Below are positions 8,828 to 17,251 of a stretch of DNA of 17,251 nt, in pieces. The notes under the pieces were generated by a model. That model saw only the letters and a list, made by a program, of their open reading frames with translations. It did not search any database and had not been told where the DNA came from. Every line of letters begins with the position of its first letter. Within the stretch, counting starts at the first letter, position 1. This DNA is from Actinidia chinensis (Eukaryota; Streptophyta; Magnoliopsida; Ericales; Actinidiaceae), in assembly GCA_009663005.1 (NCBI GenBank), contig VIGQ01000642.1:20001-37251 (forward strand), in the 5' to 3' direction. The position numbers and the translations under genes are program-made.

Positions 8828-9424
8828 TGTTAATTATAACCATTTTGAAATGTCTCAATTTTTTATCCGAGTTCAACAGAGAAAAGTATTGTAATTTCTA
8901 TTTACCCTTTCTTTTATAATATTTTCAACCAAACTAAAAAAATTCAATATAATAGTATAAGTACAAGTAAAATAAAAAGATCAATCAAATTAAATATAAA
9001 ATTATATTCTTAGAATCATCTTAAAATGATCACCAGAACCATAGAGTAGCCACATCAGCACGTGGACGTGTTGACAAATCGAGAGAACTCACCATGCACC
9101 AATCCATGAGAGAGAGGGGCAGATTAGTCCATACTTTCAAGTTAGGAGATTGAATTGAAATTACTTTACAAGTTTTCATATATGTAGAAATTTCCAAACA
9201 CCAGTCCAGTCTGAATGAGATTACTCTATCTAGCAAGTAGCAACACTGTTTGTTATGAAACTGTGGGCTGACACACCAATATGTACTTAACCAACCACGT
9301 TTGGTCGGAGTGAAAAACACACAGGGACAGAACATTGGTTTCGGGACCACACCCAGTTTGACAAATTTTTTTCAGGTGGTTTGGTTTGGTCTGAAAAATA
9401 ATTTGACCAAATATATCCTATATA
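8828..9424. other. Intergenic stretch, no gene recognised
   Basis: Positions 8828-9000 are AT-rich. Positions 9020-9400 have more balanced composition and contain the longest open frame in the window (minus strand, 9030-9350, 106 codons). Its translation shows no known motif and no gene-like context, so I treat it as chance or as decayed repeat. The plus-strand phrase around 9115-9175 resembles generic decayed repeat sequence common in plant intergenic DNA. Confidence 0.35.
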
Positions 9425-10716
9425 CTAGTAATTGTCCGTGTCCATAGGCAATACGACCAAAAAAAATTGTTTTCATTAATTTGATTGATTATTGTTCATC
9501 GCATGAAAATATAAATAAAAAAAATTCAAAAAATAATCCACAATAAGGTAGCAATTCTTTCTCGCAAAACTAACTAATATAAACTAACTAATCTAATTTA
9601 AAACGAACAAAGAGCTGTTTTCCCACTCAATGACAATCTAATCTAAAAATTTATTTGTTCTTTCAAACTTAATTCGTCACTCAATTTTTACAATTTTGCA
9701 TTCAAACTTTTTCTTATTTTTTTAAGTACCCATGATTCTATTTTTTTTTTACTTTCACTATGATTTTATATAAAAAGAAATTAGGATTAAAATTTTATAA
9801 CCCTTTATTTTATTTTTAATTACCCCTTTGAATTTTGTTTTTTCTTTTTACTTTCACTTTTAAATTTTTATATAAAAACATTATGAATAAAATTTTAATT
9901 TTTTTACTCCCACCTATATTTTTTATGAAGAAAAAAAACTATGGATCAAAATTTTAATATTTTTAAAAATTTCGATTGGTTGATAGTTATATGTTATTGT
10001 TATTGTATTTGAGACCCCAATCTGAAAATTAATATGTATTTTTTAGTAGTTTGATTTATCATAAAAATACATAAGAAAATCATCACTTTTAATGTATCAA
10101 TACAGTAGTAAATTCAACATTACCTAAGAAACTAACTTCTAATCAATACTCTCCAAAAAAAATTATATATTTTTTTTATATAAAAATCAGAAGTTGAAGT
10201 AAACAATAAAATCAAGGGATATTAAAAAAAGACTACAAATAACAAATAACATATAACTATCAACCCACCGAAATTTAAAAAAAATAAAAATCGGGCATTC
10301 AAGGGGTAAAAGAAAATTATCACATTTATCATAATTCTTTTATATTAAAAATTCAGAATGAAAAGTACAAAGAAAAAATAAAGAATCAAGGGGTATTAAA
10401 AAAAATAAAGGGATTATTAAAAAAATTTATTAAAAAAAATTATATAAAAATTCAGAAATAAAAAGTAAAAAAAAAAGAAATAAAAGGGCATTAAAAAAGT
10501 AATAAATAGTGGAATGTGAAAGTGAGGACGAGAGAGATGAGAGTTATGCTGGGGAGAGAGTGTGTGAAGTGATAGGAGGATGCGAGAGGGAACAAGTGAT
10601 ATTTGAGCGGGACAATAATTTCAGGTGAAATCGAAGCCGTTGGATCAACTCAAATTGATTTCAGCCGTAGATGCGAAGCGATTTGGATTCAAACTAAGTC
10701 CTGATTATAATATAGA
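9425..10716 (-). mobile_element. Non-autonomous Helitron-like element A (1292 bp)
   Basis: On the minus strand it starts TCTATATTATAATCAGGACT, matching the TC start of plant Helitrons, and ends ACTAG followed by T (the CTRR|T rule) at 9425. Close to the 3' end a short stem, ATTGTCC with GGCAAT (9431-9452, one bulge), forms the expected subterminal hairpin. No Rep/helicase coding sequence is present. The interior is unusual: it contains a large imperfect inverted repeat centred near 10121 and about 100-bp repeat units in each arm. Element B is homologous throughout. Its 5' end directly abuts the 3' end of B. Confidence 0.68.
9979..10264. repeat. Internal inverted repeat of Helitron-like element A
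   Basis: The 20-mer AATAACATATAACTATCAAC at 10245-10264 is the exact reverse complement of 9979-9998. The similarity continues outward in both directions over several hundred bases with many mismatches (ACCCC and ACTTTCA words on the left, GGGGT and TGAAAGT words on the right). The arms have themselves expanded by about 100-bp direct repeats, for example from about 9727 and 9821 on the left. Confidence 0.75.
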
Positions 10717-11296
10717 CTAAGTCAATGGCCGTTGCCCAGGGCATACAGGAAAAATAAAATAAAAATTTATTGGTCATCGATTTTGATGATTCATCATCGC
10801 GAAGAATAATAAAAGTAGTACACCACACACACCCCCACAAATAAGGTATCTCTCAGTACTTCTCAAAAACTACACTATCTTAAACCTAACTCATTTATTT
10901 TTAACTAACAGAAGAGACACTGTTATTCCCACCTACCATGAAAACCAGCACCCCTCGATATGACCTTTTGTGATTGACCTTCAACTTTATCGTCTCAATT
11001 CTTTCTCAAAGTATAATTTTGCCGTTCGCATTCCTTGATAGTATTTTTGAAATACCATTTGTTCTTTTTTTTTTTTACGTTTTACACTTCTGAATTGTTA
11101 TATTAAAAAAAAATTAATATACAAATTTTATAACCAATTATATTTCTTGTTTCTTTTACTACTCGTGATTTTTTTTCTTTTTCTTGCAATTCCAAAAATT
11201 ATTAATAAATCAAAATTATAATTCTTTTTATTCTCACGTTAGTTTTTATTAAAGAAAAAAATATGGACGATCAAAATTTTTTAATATTTTTTAAAT

Positions 11297-11635
11297 TTCA
11301 ATGGGTGGAATAGTTTAAGGTTATTTGTTATTTGAGACTATTCGTGAAATTAGATTAATATATTTTTTCTAATTTGATTTATCATAAAAACCATACGAAA
11401 CATATATTGTTTAACATATCAATGCAGTAGTAATTCCCCCCCCCAATATTATATAAGAAAATGACTGATAATCAATATCTATCTAAAAGAAAAGTGTGAG
11501 ATAATATTTTGTTGTGGTGAAAAAAACTTATATAAAAAATTTAAAAGTGAAAAGTAAAAAAAAAAAAAGAATTTAGGGGTATTCTCCAAAGACTGCAAAT
11601 CACAAATAACATATAACTATCAACATCGAAATTTA
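11297..11635. repeat. Internal inverted repeat of Helitron-like element B
   Basis: ATTTCAATGGGTGGAATAGT and the following bases (about 11297-11343) are an imperfect reverse complement of 11590-11635, which contains the block CAAATAACATATAACTATCA. It occupies the position equivalent to the inverted repeat of element A, so the palindrome was present in their common ancestor. Confidence 0.65.
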
Positions 11636-11734
11636 AAAATCATTAACAATATTAATTGATATTTTTTTTTTTTATAAAAAACATAGGTGATAGTAAGAAG
11701 AAAGGGAACTGATTTCACACTACCTATATGGTAT

Positions 11735-11765
11735 GATTCTGCACTCTCATTTGGAGTGCAGAATC
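11735..11765. repeat. Perfect 12-bp hairpin in the B-specific insert
   Basis: GATTCTGCACTC (11735-11746) and GAGTGCAGAATC (11754-11765) are perfect reverse complements separated by a 7-nt loop. The sequence is balanced in GC and sits in about 100 bp absent from element A. It could be a small inserted foldback or the remains of one. No transcription signal is seen. Confidence 0.75.
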
Positions 11766-12239
11766 CTGTTGGCAGTGAGAGGCATGAAGATCAAGTGTCA
11801 CAAAGAACTTATAAAATTTTATCATATTTATTTTTATAGTAAAAAATTCGAAAGTGAAAATAAAAAGGAAAAAACGAATCAAGGGGGTCTATTAAAAAAA
11901 ATAAAATAAAGTAGTGATAAATTTTAATAATTTGTTTTTATATAAAATTGCGTAAGTGAAAGTAAAAGAAATAAATAAAGGAGTATTAAAAAAAATAAAA
12001 GGATGAAGATTGAATGGAATGAAAGTGATAGGAGGAGAGAGAGTAAGCGTTAAGGAGAGAGAGAAAGTGGAAAGTGATGGAAATTAGAGAGAATGAAGTG
12101 GTGTTTGAGCGGAAAAAAATAATCTTAGATGAGAATCTGAGGTTGCGATCACATTCCAATGAATTTGAGCCGTAGATATGCGAGAGATAGATTTTAGATT
12201 CTAAACTAAGTCCTGATTTATATTTAGAGATATCTATAA

Positions 12240-12272
12240 GTATATACCTATATAGATATATATATATATATA
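12240..12272. repeat. TA-rich microsatellite
   Basis: An imperfect then pure (TA)n tract separates the 5' end of Helitron-like element B from the third Helitron-like end. It looks like the original TA-rich insertion target. Confidence 0.75.
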
Positions 12273-12440
12273 TTAGTAATTGTTAAAAAAATCACATGAA
12301 ACAATTTCATTGATAGTAATAATACAAGTAAAATTAAATTTATAATTAAAACATAACAAAAAAACAAAAATGAGATTAAAACAAAAATAGGAGCGAGTCT
12401 GTAAAACAATCTCACTTAAAAAAGATGTGCCACCTTGCAC
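12273..12440 (-). mobile_element. Third Helitron-like 3' end (element C, partial)
   Basis: On the minus strand the sequence CAATTACTAA is followed by T at 12273/12272, closely matching the CAATTACTAG end of element A. Upstream, CAATGAAAT resembles the AATGAAAACAAT of A, but the hairpin present in A and B appears deleted. I could follow similarity only a little further into C. The right boundary given is arbitrary and the 5' end was not found. Confidence 0.4.
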
Positions 12441-12538
12441 GAAGCTCAACTTTTGTCTCTCTCCTCAAAACTGAAAAACCAAAAACTATAAAAACATATT
12501 ATATGTGAACAAAATCTAACTTATTATCAAAAGTGATA

Positions 12539-12658
12539 GTTAGTACTCATGTTTATAGTGTGAAAGTGTTGTTTACTAATAGCTTAGAAGGCAGGTGCGT
12601 TAGTACTAATGCTTTCCGTCAGAATGTGTGGTCACTAACCACGCTTTCAATCAATGCT
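12539..12658 (+). repeat. Two-copy 60-bp tandem repeat
   Basis: Both copies begin GTTAGTACT (12539 and 12599) and stay recognisable through GTGT and ACTAA. By eye the identity is roughly 60 percent, highest at the left of each unit. No function is apparent. Confidence 0.6.
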
Positions 12659-13300
12659 ACAAAATCTCAAAAAAAGTCGTGATCACTGTTGCACTTTCTC
12701 TCTCTTAGACGATCGAGTTCATTGAAGATGTGACGATCAGAGCTTCATTTCTCGGCGATCTCCTCCGTCTATCTCGAAGTTTCCATCTCTCTATGGTGTG
12801 TCGCGCAACATATCTGTGTGATAGGGTAAAAATATTTAATATATCTAGTTTTATGGAGAATTATGCTAAACACAAAACAAAACAAAGTATGATCTTGTGA
12901 ACAAATTAAATGTAATTTTAATTATCCAAATCAAACCATAAATTTTAATTTCGTAGTAATTTACCTCATTAGTTAGTCTTCACCCATCTATGGGTGTTGC
13001 CGTTTTAAAGGCCTAACGAACCAGTCTCATTCTACAAATGGCAAAAAAAAAATCAAATGACAAACCACAAACTCTTAATGTATTCTTATTAATCGGTTTG
13101 ATTAAGGGGCTTTAAAAGGGATATCACTATATGAAGCACTATACGAAGTCATTTTAATGAATTTGTATAGAAACTGTTAGTTCGTCGTTAGCCCTAGGTA
13201 GATAAGTTGGGATGACATTAAATTGGTAGGGAATTTACCAATAACACACTTTCATCTTGTCGTAAGTCTCGTTACAATTTACAAAACAATACCAACTTCC
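12659..13300. other. Unassigned stretch with a CT-rich, leader-like segment
   Basis: Positions 12690-12800 are CT-rich and less AT-rich (CTTTCTCTCTCTTAG, CTCCTCCGTCTATCTCG), as plant 5' leaders often are. They lead to an ATG at 12794 that opens a frame of only about 34 codons, with no recognisable product. A 7-bp perfect hairpin (CACCCAT, ATGGGTG) lies at 12981-12996. No gene follows, so a decayed promoter/leader is only a guess. Confidence 0.25.
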
Positions 13301-13341
13301 CAAACCCCGAATTAGCGACTGAGCCACTCTACCCACACTTA
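13297..13341 (-). repeat. tRNA-like A-box, possible SINE head relic
   Basis: The minus strand reads GGGTAGAGTGGCTCAGTCGC, which matches the Pol III A-box consensus (TRGCNNAGYNGG) and the usual opening of tRNA-derived plant SINEs. A convincing B-box is missing; GGTTTGGG follows closely but is a poor match and too near. No poly-A or poly-T tail was identified. It could be a decayed SINE or tRNA fragment. Confidence 0.25.
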
Positions 13342-15900
13342 CAATCGTCAAGAAGTGGTCTATTCCACTCATAGCCATTCTAAGTAGTACAACAGAAGAA
13401 ATCTTATTGTCTCCCATCCAATAGTCGTAGGACAGAATTATGAAATATCAACAAACCCGTGCTTCTTTGCACAAGAGCATTTGAAAAGAATTGATATTTC
13501 TCCAAACATCCGTTACCATGAAATGAGCAGTTAATGACCACAGTCCTCCAATATTTATGAAGGCTAATTAATGCCATTTAATCAGGCCCATAGTCCTCAT
13601 TGCAGGAGCAATTGCCACTGTGTTTCAACAGCACCATCAACTTGATTACATTGGCCATCCTGCCAGTTTTGTGTATTTCCAGAGTATGACGACTATTAGA
13701 AATTAATCTATTGATATAGACTGGAACAGACAAATTTTGGAATTTGCAAAAATGAACACAAAAGCTGCACACCAATAAATAGTGTTAATGTGCGAGATGG
13801 GTAACTCTGGTTCCAATCTCCAAAATACAGTTGTAATCTGTACAGTATAATCATGAATCAAGTCGATGGTTAATTTCTGCAAATCTTCATTCAAGAAAAT
13901 GGAGAGTTTGATCAAGTGATGGAGAATTTTGATCTCAAAAAACTCCAAACGATCTCTCTAATAGATTATATTAGACTGGAGGCTCTACAAAAGCTAACAC
14001 GTCGAATAGCACCATCAAGACGTTGAAGTGCACTAATTAAATGCAAAGAGAATCTGAAGAATGCTGCGGGGAGCTGAAGAGTATTAGACCAAAGGTCCTT
14101 CTCTGTAATTGAGAACCTCTATTAGAGTTCAATAAGGGTAGTAATTTCGATTCCCCCTAGATTTGAAATTATTTTGTAGATTAATTGATAATTAATTGCC
14201 AAAGGAAAAAATGCTACACAATGGCGCAAAAAATCTCTATGACAGTGTGAATGAAAGTTCATAAATATAAGTGAAAGTGTATTGGGAAACACGTGAAATG
14301 GGATAAATATCCGTGCAAAGTATGCAAATAATCTATTTCAAAATAAGAGTAAATTTTTGAACTTATTGAACGTAGCAATAAAATCCGGCAATAAAACACG
14401 AGATGGGTAATCTATTTACTACTACTCACATAAATAGATTTACATAACAATGAAAGTAATAAGGTCTAGCTAAGAAGAAAGGTTTTATGAATAATATCTT
14501 TCTGATTTCTGTCCTAGACCAAATTCATCATCTCCGTGATTGCTTCCATGGCGACTCCGACAAAAATCCTCCTCGTGACTGCTTCTTAACGGCGGGTATT
14601 ACATGCCAAAATAAACTATAAACTTGAAATAATAAGAGTCTGGTGGTTGTGAGGTGGGTTGTTTGCTGCCTAGAACTAGAACACCAATCAATAGGAAGTT
14701 CGATTATCAATTAGAAAAAAAGCACACTCGACGTATTGAAGCATACGGCCAAAGATACACTCATGAAACTTCAACATCAGGATCATACAAAGCAAGACAT
14801 GGATTGGGAGGCAGTGGTCGTGTTCAAAAGCCCAGCTGGTAAAATGCCAGCTGAGTTGATTGGAAACTGCTAGATCCAAAACTCAACAATGAATTTAAAT
14901 TCTAGTTGAACACTCCCGAACAAAACAAGGTAACATTGAAATGTGATCGGGCAACTGAGTCCAAATCACCAGAAACCAACAATGTTAAATGGCATTAAAT
15001 CTATGATGCAGTGAGGGAAGACCAAGATGAGGGTAAGACCCACACCTCATGATTAAAGTTTCTTCCCAAGCCAATGTATACTAATGGACGGCCAATATGA
15101 AGGTATTACACGCATTATAATTTCCAGACAGCAACGCCAAAACTTTCATCTAATTTAAATTTGATGAAAAAATGTTCAAAGATGAACTCCAATCCTTTCA
15201 CAAATTCATATCAAATCAAGGGAGAGAAAAGCATTCCAGCAAATTTGGTGAAAATTTTTTTTTGGAGAAGTGTGGATTTTTCAAAAAGATTTGATGAAAT
15301 GTTCAAAGGTCTATTTAGATTTTGTAATTATTACCCAAAAAATTGGGAACATAAGATCTAGGAAAACAACAATTAGAATCACTCGATATAGTATTTAGCA
15401 ACAATGATTATTAATATAATGTGCATTTTCACACAAAATGCACCATGAAAACATCAAATCTTTAATACTACGAAAAGTAATGATAGAGGTTGTTCATTGT
15501 ACGTAGCTGAACTAATCTTTAAAATTTGATTATTCAAATTAGAAGTTGAAAGCCGTAAAATATAAATTCTCAAGTTCTATCAATTTTTTTTTAATTTATT
15601 TAAGTTATTTTTAGCCTATAAATAAAATCATAAGTTCTGACCGTTCCCAATTCAAATGCAGAAAAAAAATGAAAGTTGCACTACAAAAGCTTTGTGAAAC
15701 ACACAATGATTATTTTATAAGTACGACAAGAAAATCTTGTGGGAGTTGGTATGGCCAGAGGTTAACTACTCGCTCCACATGTAAAATTTTTGATTACAGA
15801 AACATAGAGCAAATTAATATTTCTATGTTCGGAATCAGTGCCAAGAAAAACGAATAGGAAGAGAAAGTGGCGTGTCAGAGATAAGAGCGTACAATTGAAT
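13342..15900. other. Long stretch without a recognisable gene
   Basis: Several frames of 60-81 codons occur (minus strand 13578-13775, 13703-13948, 14528-14710, 14688-14879; plus strand 14654-14842, 15161-15361, 15669-15857). None shows a known motif, and they overlap each other on opposite strands. Positions 13450-14080 are of moderate composition and could hold decayed exons on the minus strand, but no splice pattern links them. A T-loop-like TTTCGATTCCCC at 14145-14156 is not accompanied by an A-box or cloverleaf. Confidence 0.35.
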
Positions 15901-15935
15901 AAAGGGAGTGTTAATATGTTACGGTTTTTAACATA
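15901..15935 (+). mobile_element. Possible Copia-type polypurine tract and LTR start
   Basis: AAAGGGAG (15901-15908) is followed directly by TGTTAATATGTTA (15909-15921), the arrangement seen at the 3' LTR border of many plant Copia elements. A 7-bp inverted repeat (TATGTTA 15915-15921, TAACATA 15929-15935) follows. The sequence after it (GGTTATTTTCTCTAATTATTTACG) is also reminiscent of such LTRs. No second LTR, primer-binding site or polyprotein was recognised, and a CA end was not located, so the call is weak. Confidence 0.27.
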
Positions 15936-16004
15936 TCTTAAATACTTTAGAAGATTTAGTATTGGTTATTTTCTCTAATTATTTACGCCTTATGTGGCTG
16001 GAGG

Positions 16005-16246
16005 GTTTGATTCAATTTTCAAAATTAATTTTGCAGTATATTTTTTTAAAAATTATTTTTAAGAACAAAATATTTCTTATTTTCATGTTTTGAAAATAAT
16101 TTTTGAGATTTTGAAGATATCTTTTTATATATCCTACAAAATGTGTTCTTTTTTAAAAAATCCTAAAGAACAAGTTTCAAAACCATCAACCAAACAATTT
16201 TTTTAAATATTATTATGCAAAATTAATTATGAAAGCTAAACCAAAC
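16005..16246. mobile_element. Foldback MITE, about 242 bp
   Basis: The left arm 16005-16035 and the reverse complement of the right arm 16216-16246 agree at 26 of 31 positions, including the exact inner block AATTAATTTTGCA. Complementarity continues inward through A/T-rich sequence. The ends are GTTTGATT and GTTTGGTT. No certain target duplication is visible, so the exact ends and the superfamily are open. Confidence 0.62.
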
Positions 16247-16309
16247 AGAGAGGGACTTTCCTCTCATTTCCATTTCTTTCTTCCCGTTTTCGAACATACC
16301 CTAAAGCCC

Positions 16310-16852
16310 CGTTTGGAATAAGTTTTTTTGACGTCCAGTTGGGTTATTTTGTAAGTTTTATTTAGTGTGCTTGAAGTAGGTTTATCAAAAAAAAATTTAA
16401 TTAGTTCTTTTAGGTACCCCAAACAACAAATTTATTTTTTTTAATTCCACTTTACCCAAAAAAATCAAAAGTAAAAAAAAAATAAATTTTTCAACATTTT
16501 CACACAAAATTTCAAAAGGAAAAAAAACAAATCATTATTATGGATCCATTTCTAATAATTAATAAAAGTAAAATTTTCACGTGATATAGTTTGCACCAAA
16601 CCTTTGATGTACGTACGAAAAGAAATGATCATAATCTTTGTCGAGCTGGTGTGGGGCATAGCCCAACCACACAGTCCGCATATAAAAAAATTGCGAAACT
16701 ACACTTTGCAACCCTTATACTTTTATCAAAATCTTACTTTGAGATTTAAACTTTCCAATGTGATAGTCCAACACTTGAGGTCAATTGTGAACATGGCCAT
16801 GTTCTCCATTTCTATTTCATTAAATGACAGAAAAGGCCACGTAGCTTTCTTA
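16310..16852. other. Stretch of decayed repeats, no gene recognised
   Basis: CCCCGTTTGGAATAAG at 16307-16322 looks like a MITE or hAT-type left end, but no matching right end was found. Positions 16690-16790 have the phrase style of common plant intergenic repeats (CTACACTTTGCAACCCTTA). A short imperfect stem (CTGGTGTGG with CCACACAG) surrounds 16645-16675. Confidence 0.3.
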
Positions 16853-17248
16853 GGCCTAGTTTGGTCTAGTTCTTTTTTTTAGATTTTTTAGTTGTTTTGA
16901 TTTTTAATTTTTTCATCTTTAGTAAAGAAAATTAATAATTTGATCAAAAATATTGTACTTTTCCTATTTCTCTTGACAATAATATAAAATTGTAAAATAT
17001 TATTCAATTTTTTAAAAACAAATTCACTAAAGACAAAAAAATTGCTAATTTATCAAATCAATATATTTTTGTCTTTAGTGAATTTTTTTTTAAATTAGAT
17101 TTTTTTTATTTTTTAGACTTTCCTTGTCAAGAAAAATTGAAAAAGTATAAATTTTGATAAAACGGTTAAAACACTTCAGTCACTAAAAATTAAAAAATAT
17201 GGAAGAAAATTAGCGAAAAAATCTCAAGAAAAACTAGCCCAAATTGGC
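16853..17248. mobile_element. Tourist-like (PIF/Harbinger) MITE, 396 bp, with TTA duplications
   Basis: TTA occurs immediately outside both ends (16850-16852 and 17249-17251), the PIF/Harbinger target duplication. The left end reads GGCCTAGTTTGGTCTAGTT and the reverse complement of the right end reads AGCCAATTTGGGCTAGTT. Almost the whole element folds back: TTGATCAAAAATATTGTACT (from about 16938) has its counterpart at about 17120-17160, CTTGACAA at 16973-16980 pairs with TTGTCAAG at 17124-17131, and 17021-17039 pairs perfectly with 17066-17084. It has no coding capacity and would depend on a transposase elsewhere. Its good preservation suggests it is among the youngest insertions here. The window ends on its right-hand TTA. 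Confidence 0.87.
17021..17084. repeat. Perfect 19-bp hairpin at the core of the Tourist-like MITE
   Basis: AATTCACTAAAGACAAAAA (17021-17039) and TTTTTGTCTTTAGTGAATT (17066-17084) are exact reverse complements with a 26-nt loop. They form the inner part of the foldback, a structure that, if transcribed, could give small-RNA precursors. Confidence 0.85.
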
Positions 17249-17251
17249 TTA

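Larger units (their letters stand above)
10717..12230 (-). mobile_element. Non-autonomous Helitron-like element B (1514 bp)
   Basis: On the minus strand it starts TCTCTAAATATAAATCAGGA at 12230, preceded by A as the A|TC insertion rule expects, and ends GACTTAG at 10717, a one-base-expanded form of the CTAG end. The subterminal hairpin is ATGGCC with GGGCAT (10725-10744). Collinear similarity to element A includes the shared AATCAGGACTTAGTTT start, GGCT followed by CAA near 12170, a CT-rich minus-strand segment, and an exact 23-bp block at 11602-11624. It carries an extra segment of about 100 bp near 11710-11810 that A lacks. No coding sequence is present. Confidence 0.68.

Noticed and set aside
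9030..9350. Longest open frame in the window, 106 codons on the minus strand
   Set aside because: No known motif, no promoter or partner gene, and a composition typical of decayed repeats; an open frame of this size is expected by chance in 17 kb.
13578..13948. Overlapping minus-strand frames as exons of a gene
   Set aside because: The frames overlap in different registers, have no clear splice sites, and match no family that I recognise.
14130..14160. T-loop-like TTTCGATTCCCC as part of a tRNA gene
   Set aside because: No matching A-box, anticodon arm or acceptor stem could be drawn around it.
16307..16560. CCCCGTTTGGAATAAG as the left end of another MITE
   Set aside because: No reverse-complement right end was found within a plausible distance.
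1..17251. CRISPR arrays, bacterial operons or phage features
   Set aside because: No regularly spaced repeats and no prokaryotic gene density; introns and eukaryotic transposons show this is a plant nuclear sequence.

Overview
The window looks like AT-rich intergenic DNA from a flowering plant, probably a eudicot, although the species cannot be read from it. It contains no intact protein-coding gene. What can be recognised is mostly transposable-element debris of several classes. The plant signs are a degenerate PIF/Harbinger transposase paired with its Myb/SANT-like partner, short GT-AG introns of 83-87 bp, Helitron-type ends, and MITEs with TTA target duplications.

Layout. Positions 1-293 are less AT-rich and end in a consensus splice donor, so they may be a 5' leader exon. 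Positions 294-1682 hold no recognisable gene. Positions 1683-3014 carry a frameshifted PIF/Harbinger transposase pseudogene that keeps its three catalytic-position codons (D, D, E) and two short introns. Positions 3245-4378 carry the partner Myb/SANT-like DNA-binding protein, also broken. The two form a head-to-tail pair on the + strand, which in PIF elements encodes nuclease and DNA-binding functions that act together. Positions 4379-6290 are a repeat-bearing 3' flank followed by short protein-like open segments beside splice-like signals. These may be exon relics of an unidentified gene.

Positions 6299-8830 contain three candidate MITEs (6299-6445, 8047-8292, 8511-8827) and a canonical four-tract G-quadruplex motif at 7794-7823, all set in low-complexity AT-rich DNA. 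Positions 9425-12230 are the most structured part: two related non-autonomous Helitron-like elements on the minus strand (9425-10716 and 10717-12230), joined head-to-tail with no spacer. Each has an internal inverted repeat. A third end of the same family (CTAA-T) lies at 12273 across a short TA-rich tract.

Positions 12277-15900 are mostly anonymous. They include a two-copy 60-bp tandem repeat, a CT-rich leader-like segment and a tRNA-like A-box. Near the right edge lie a possible Copia-type polypurine tract/LTR junction (15901-15935), a foldback MITE (about 16005-16246) and a well-preserved Tourist-like MITE (16853-17248) flanked by TTA on both sides, which ends exactly at the window edge.

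The features of most interest are the Helitron tandem junction with its palindromic interiors and the paired Harbinger pseudogenes. I found no evidence for a new functional system. All calls rest on reading motifs by eye; no database search was possible.
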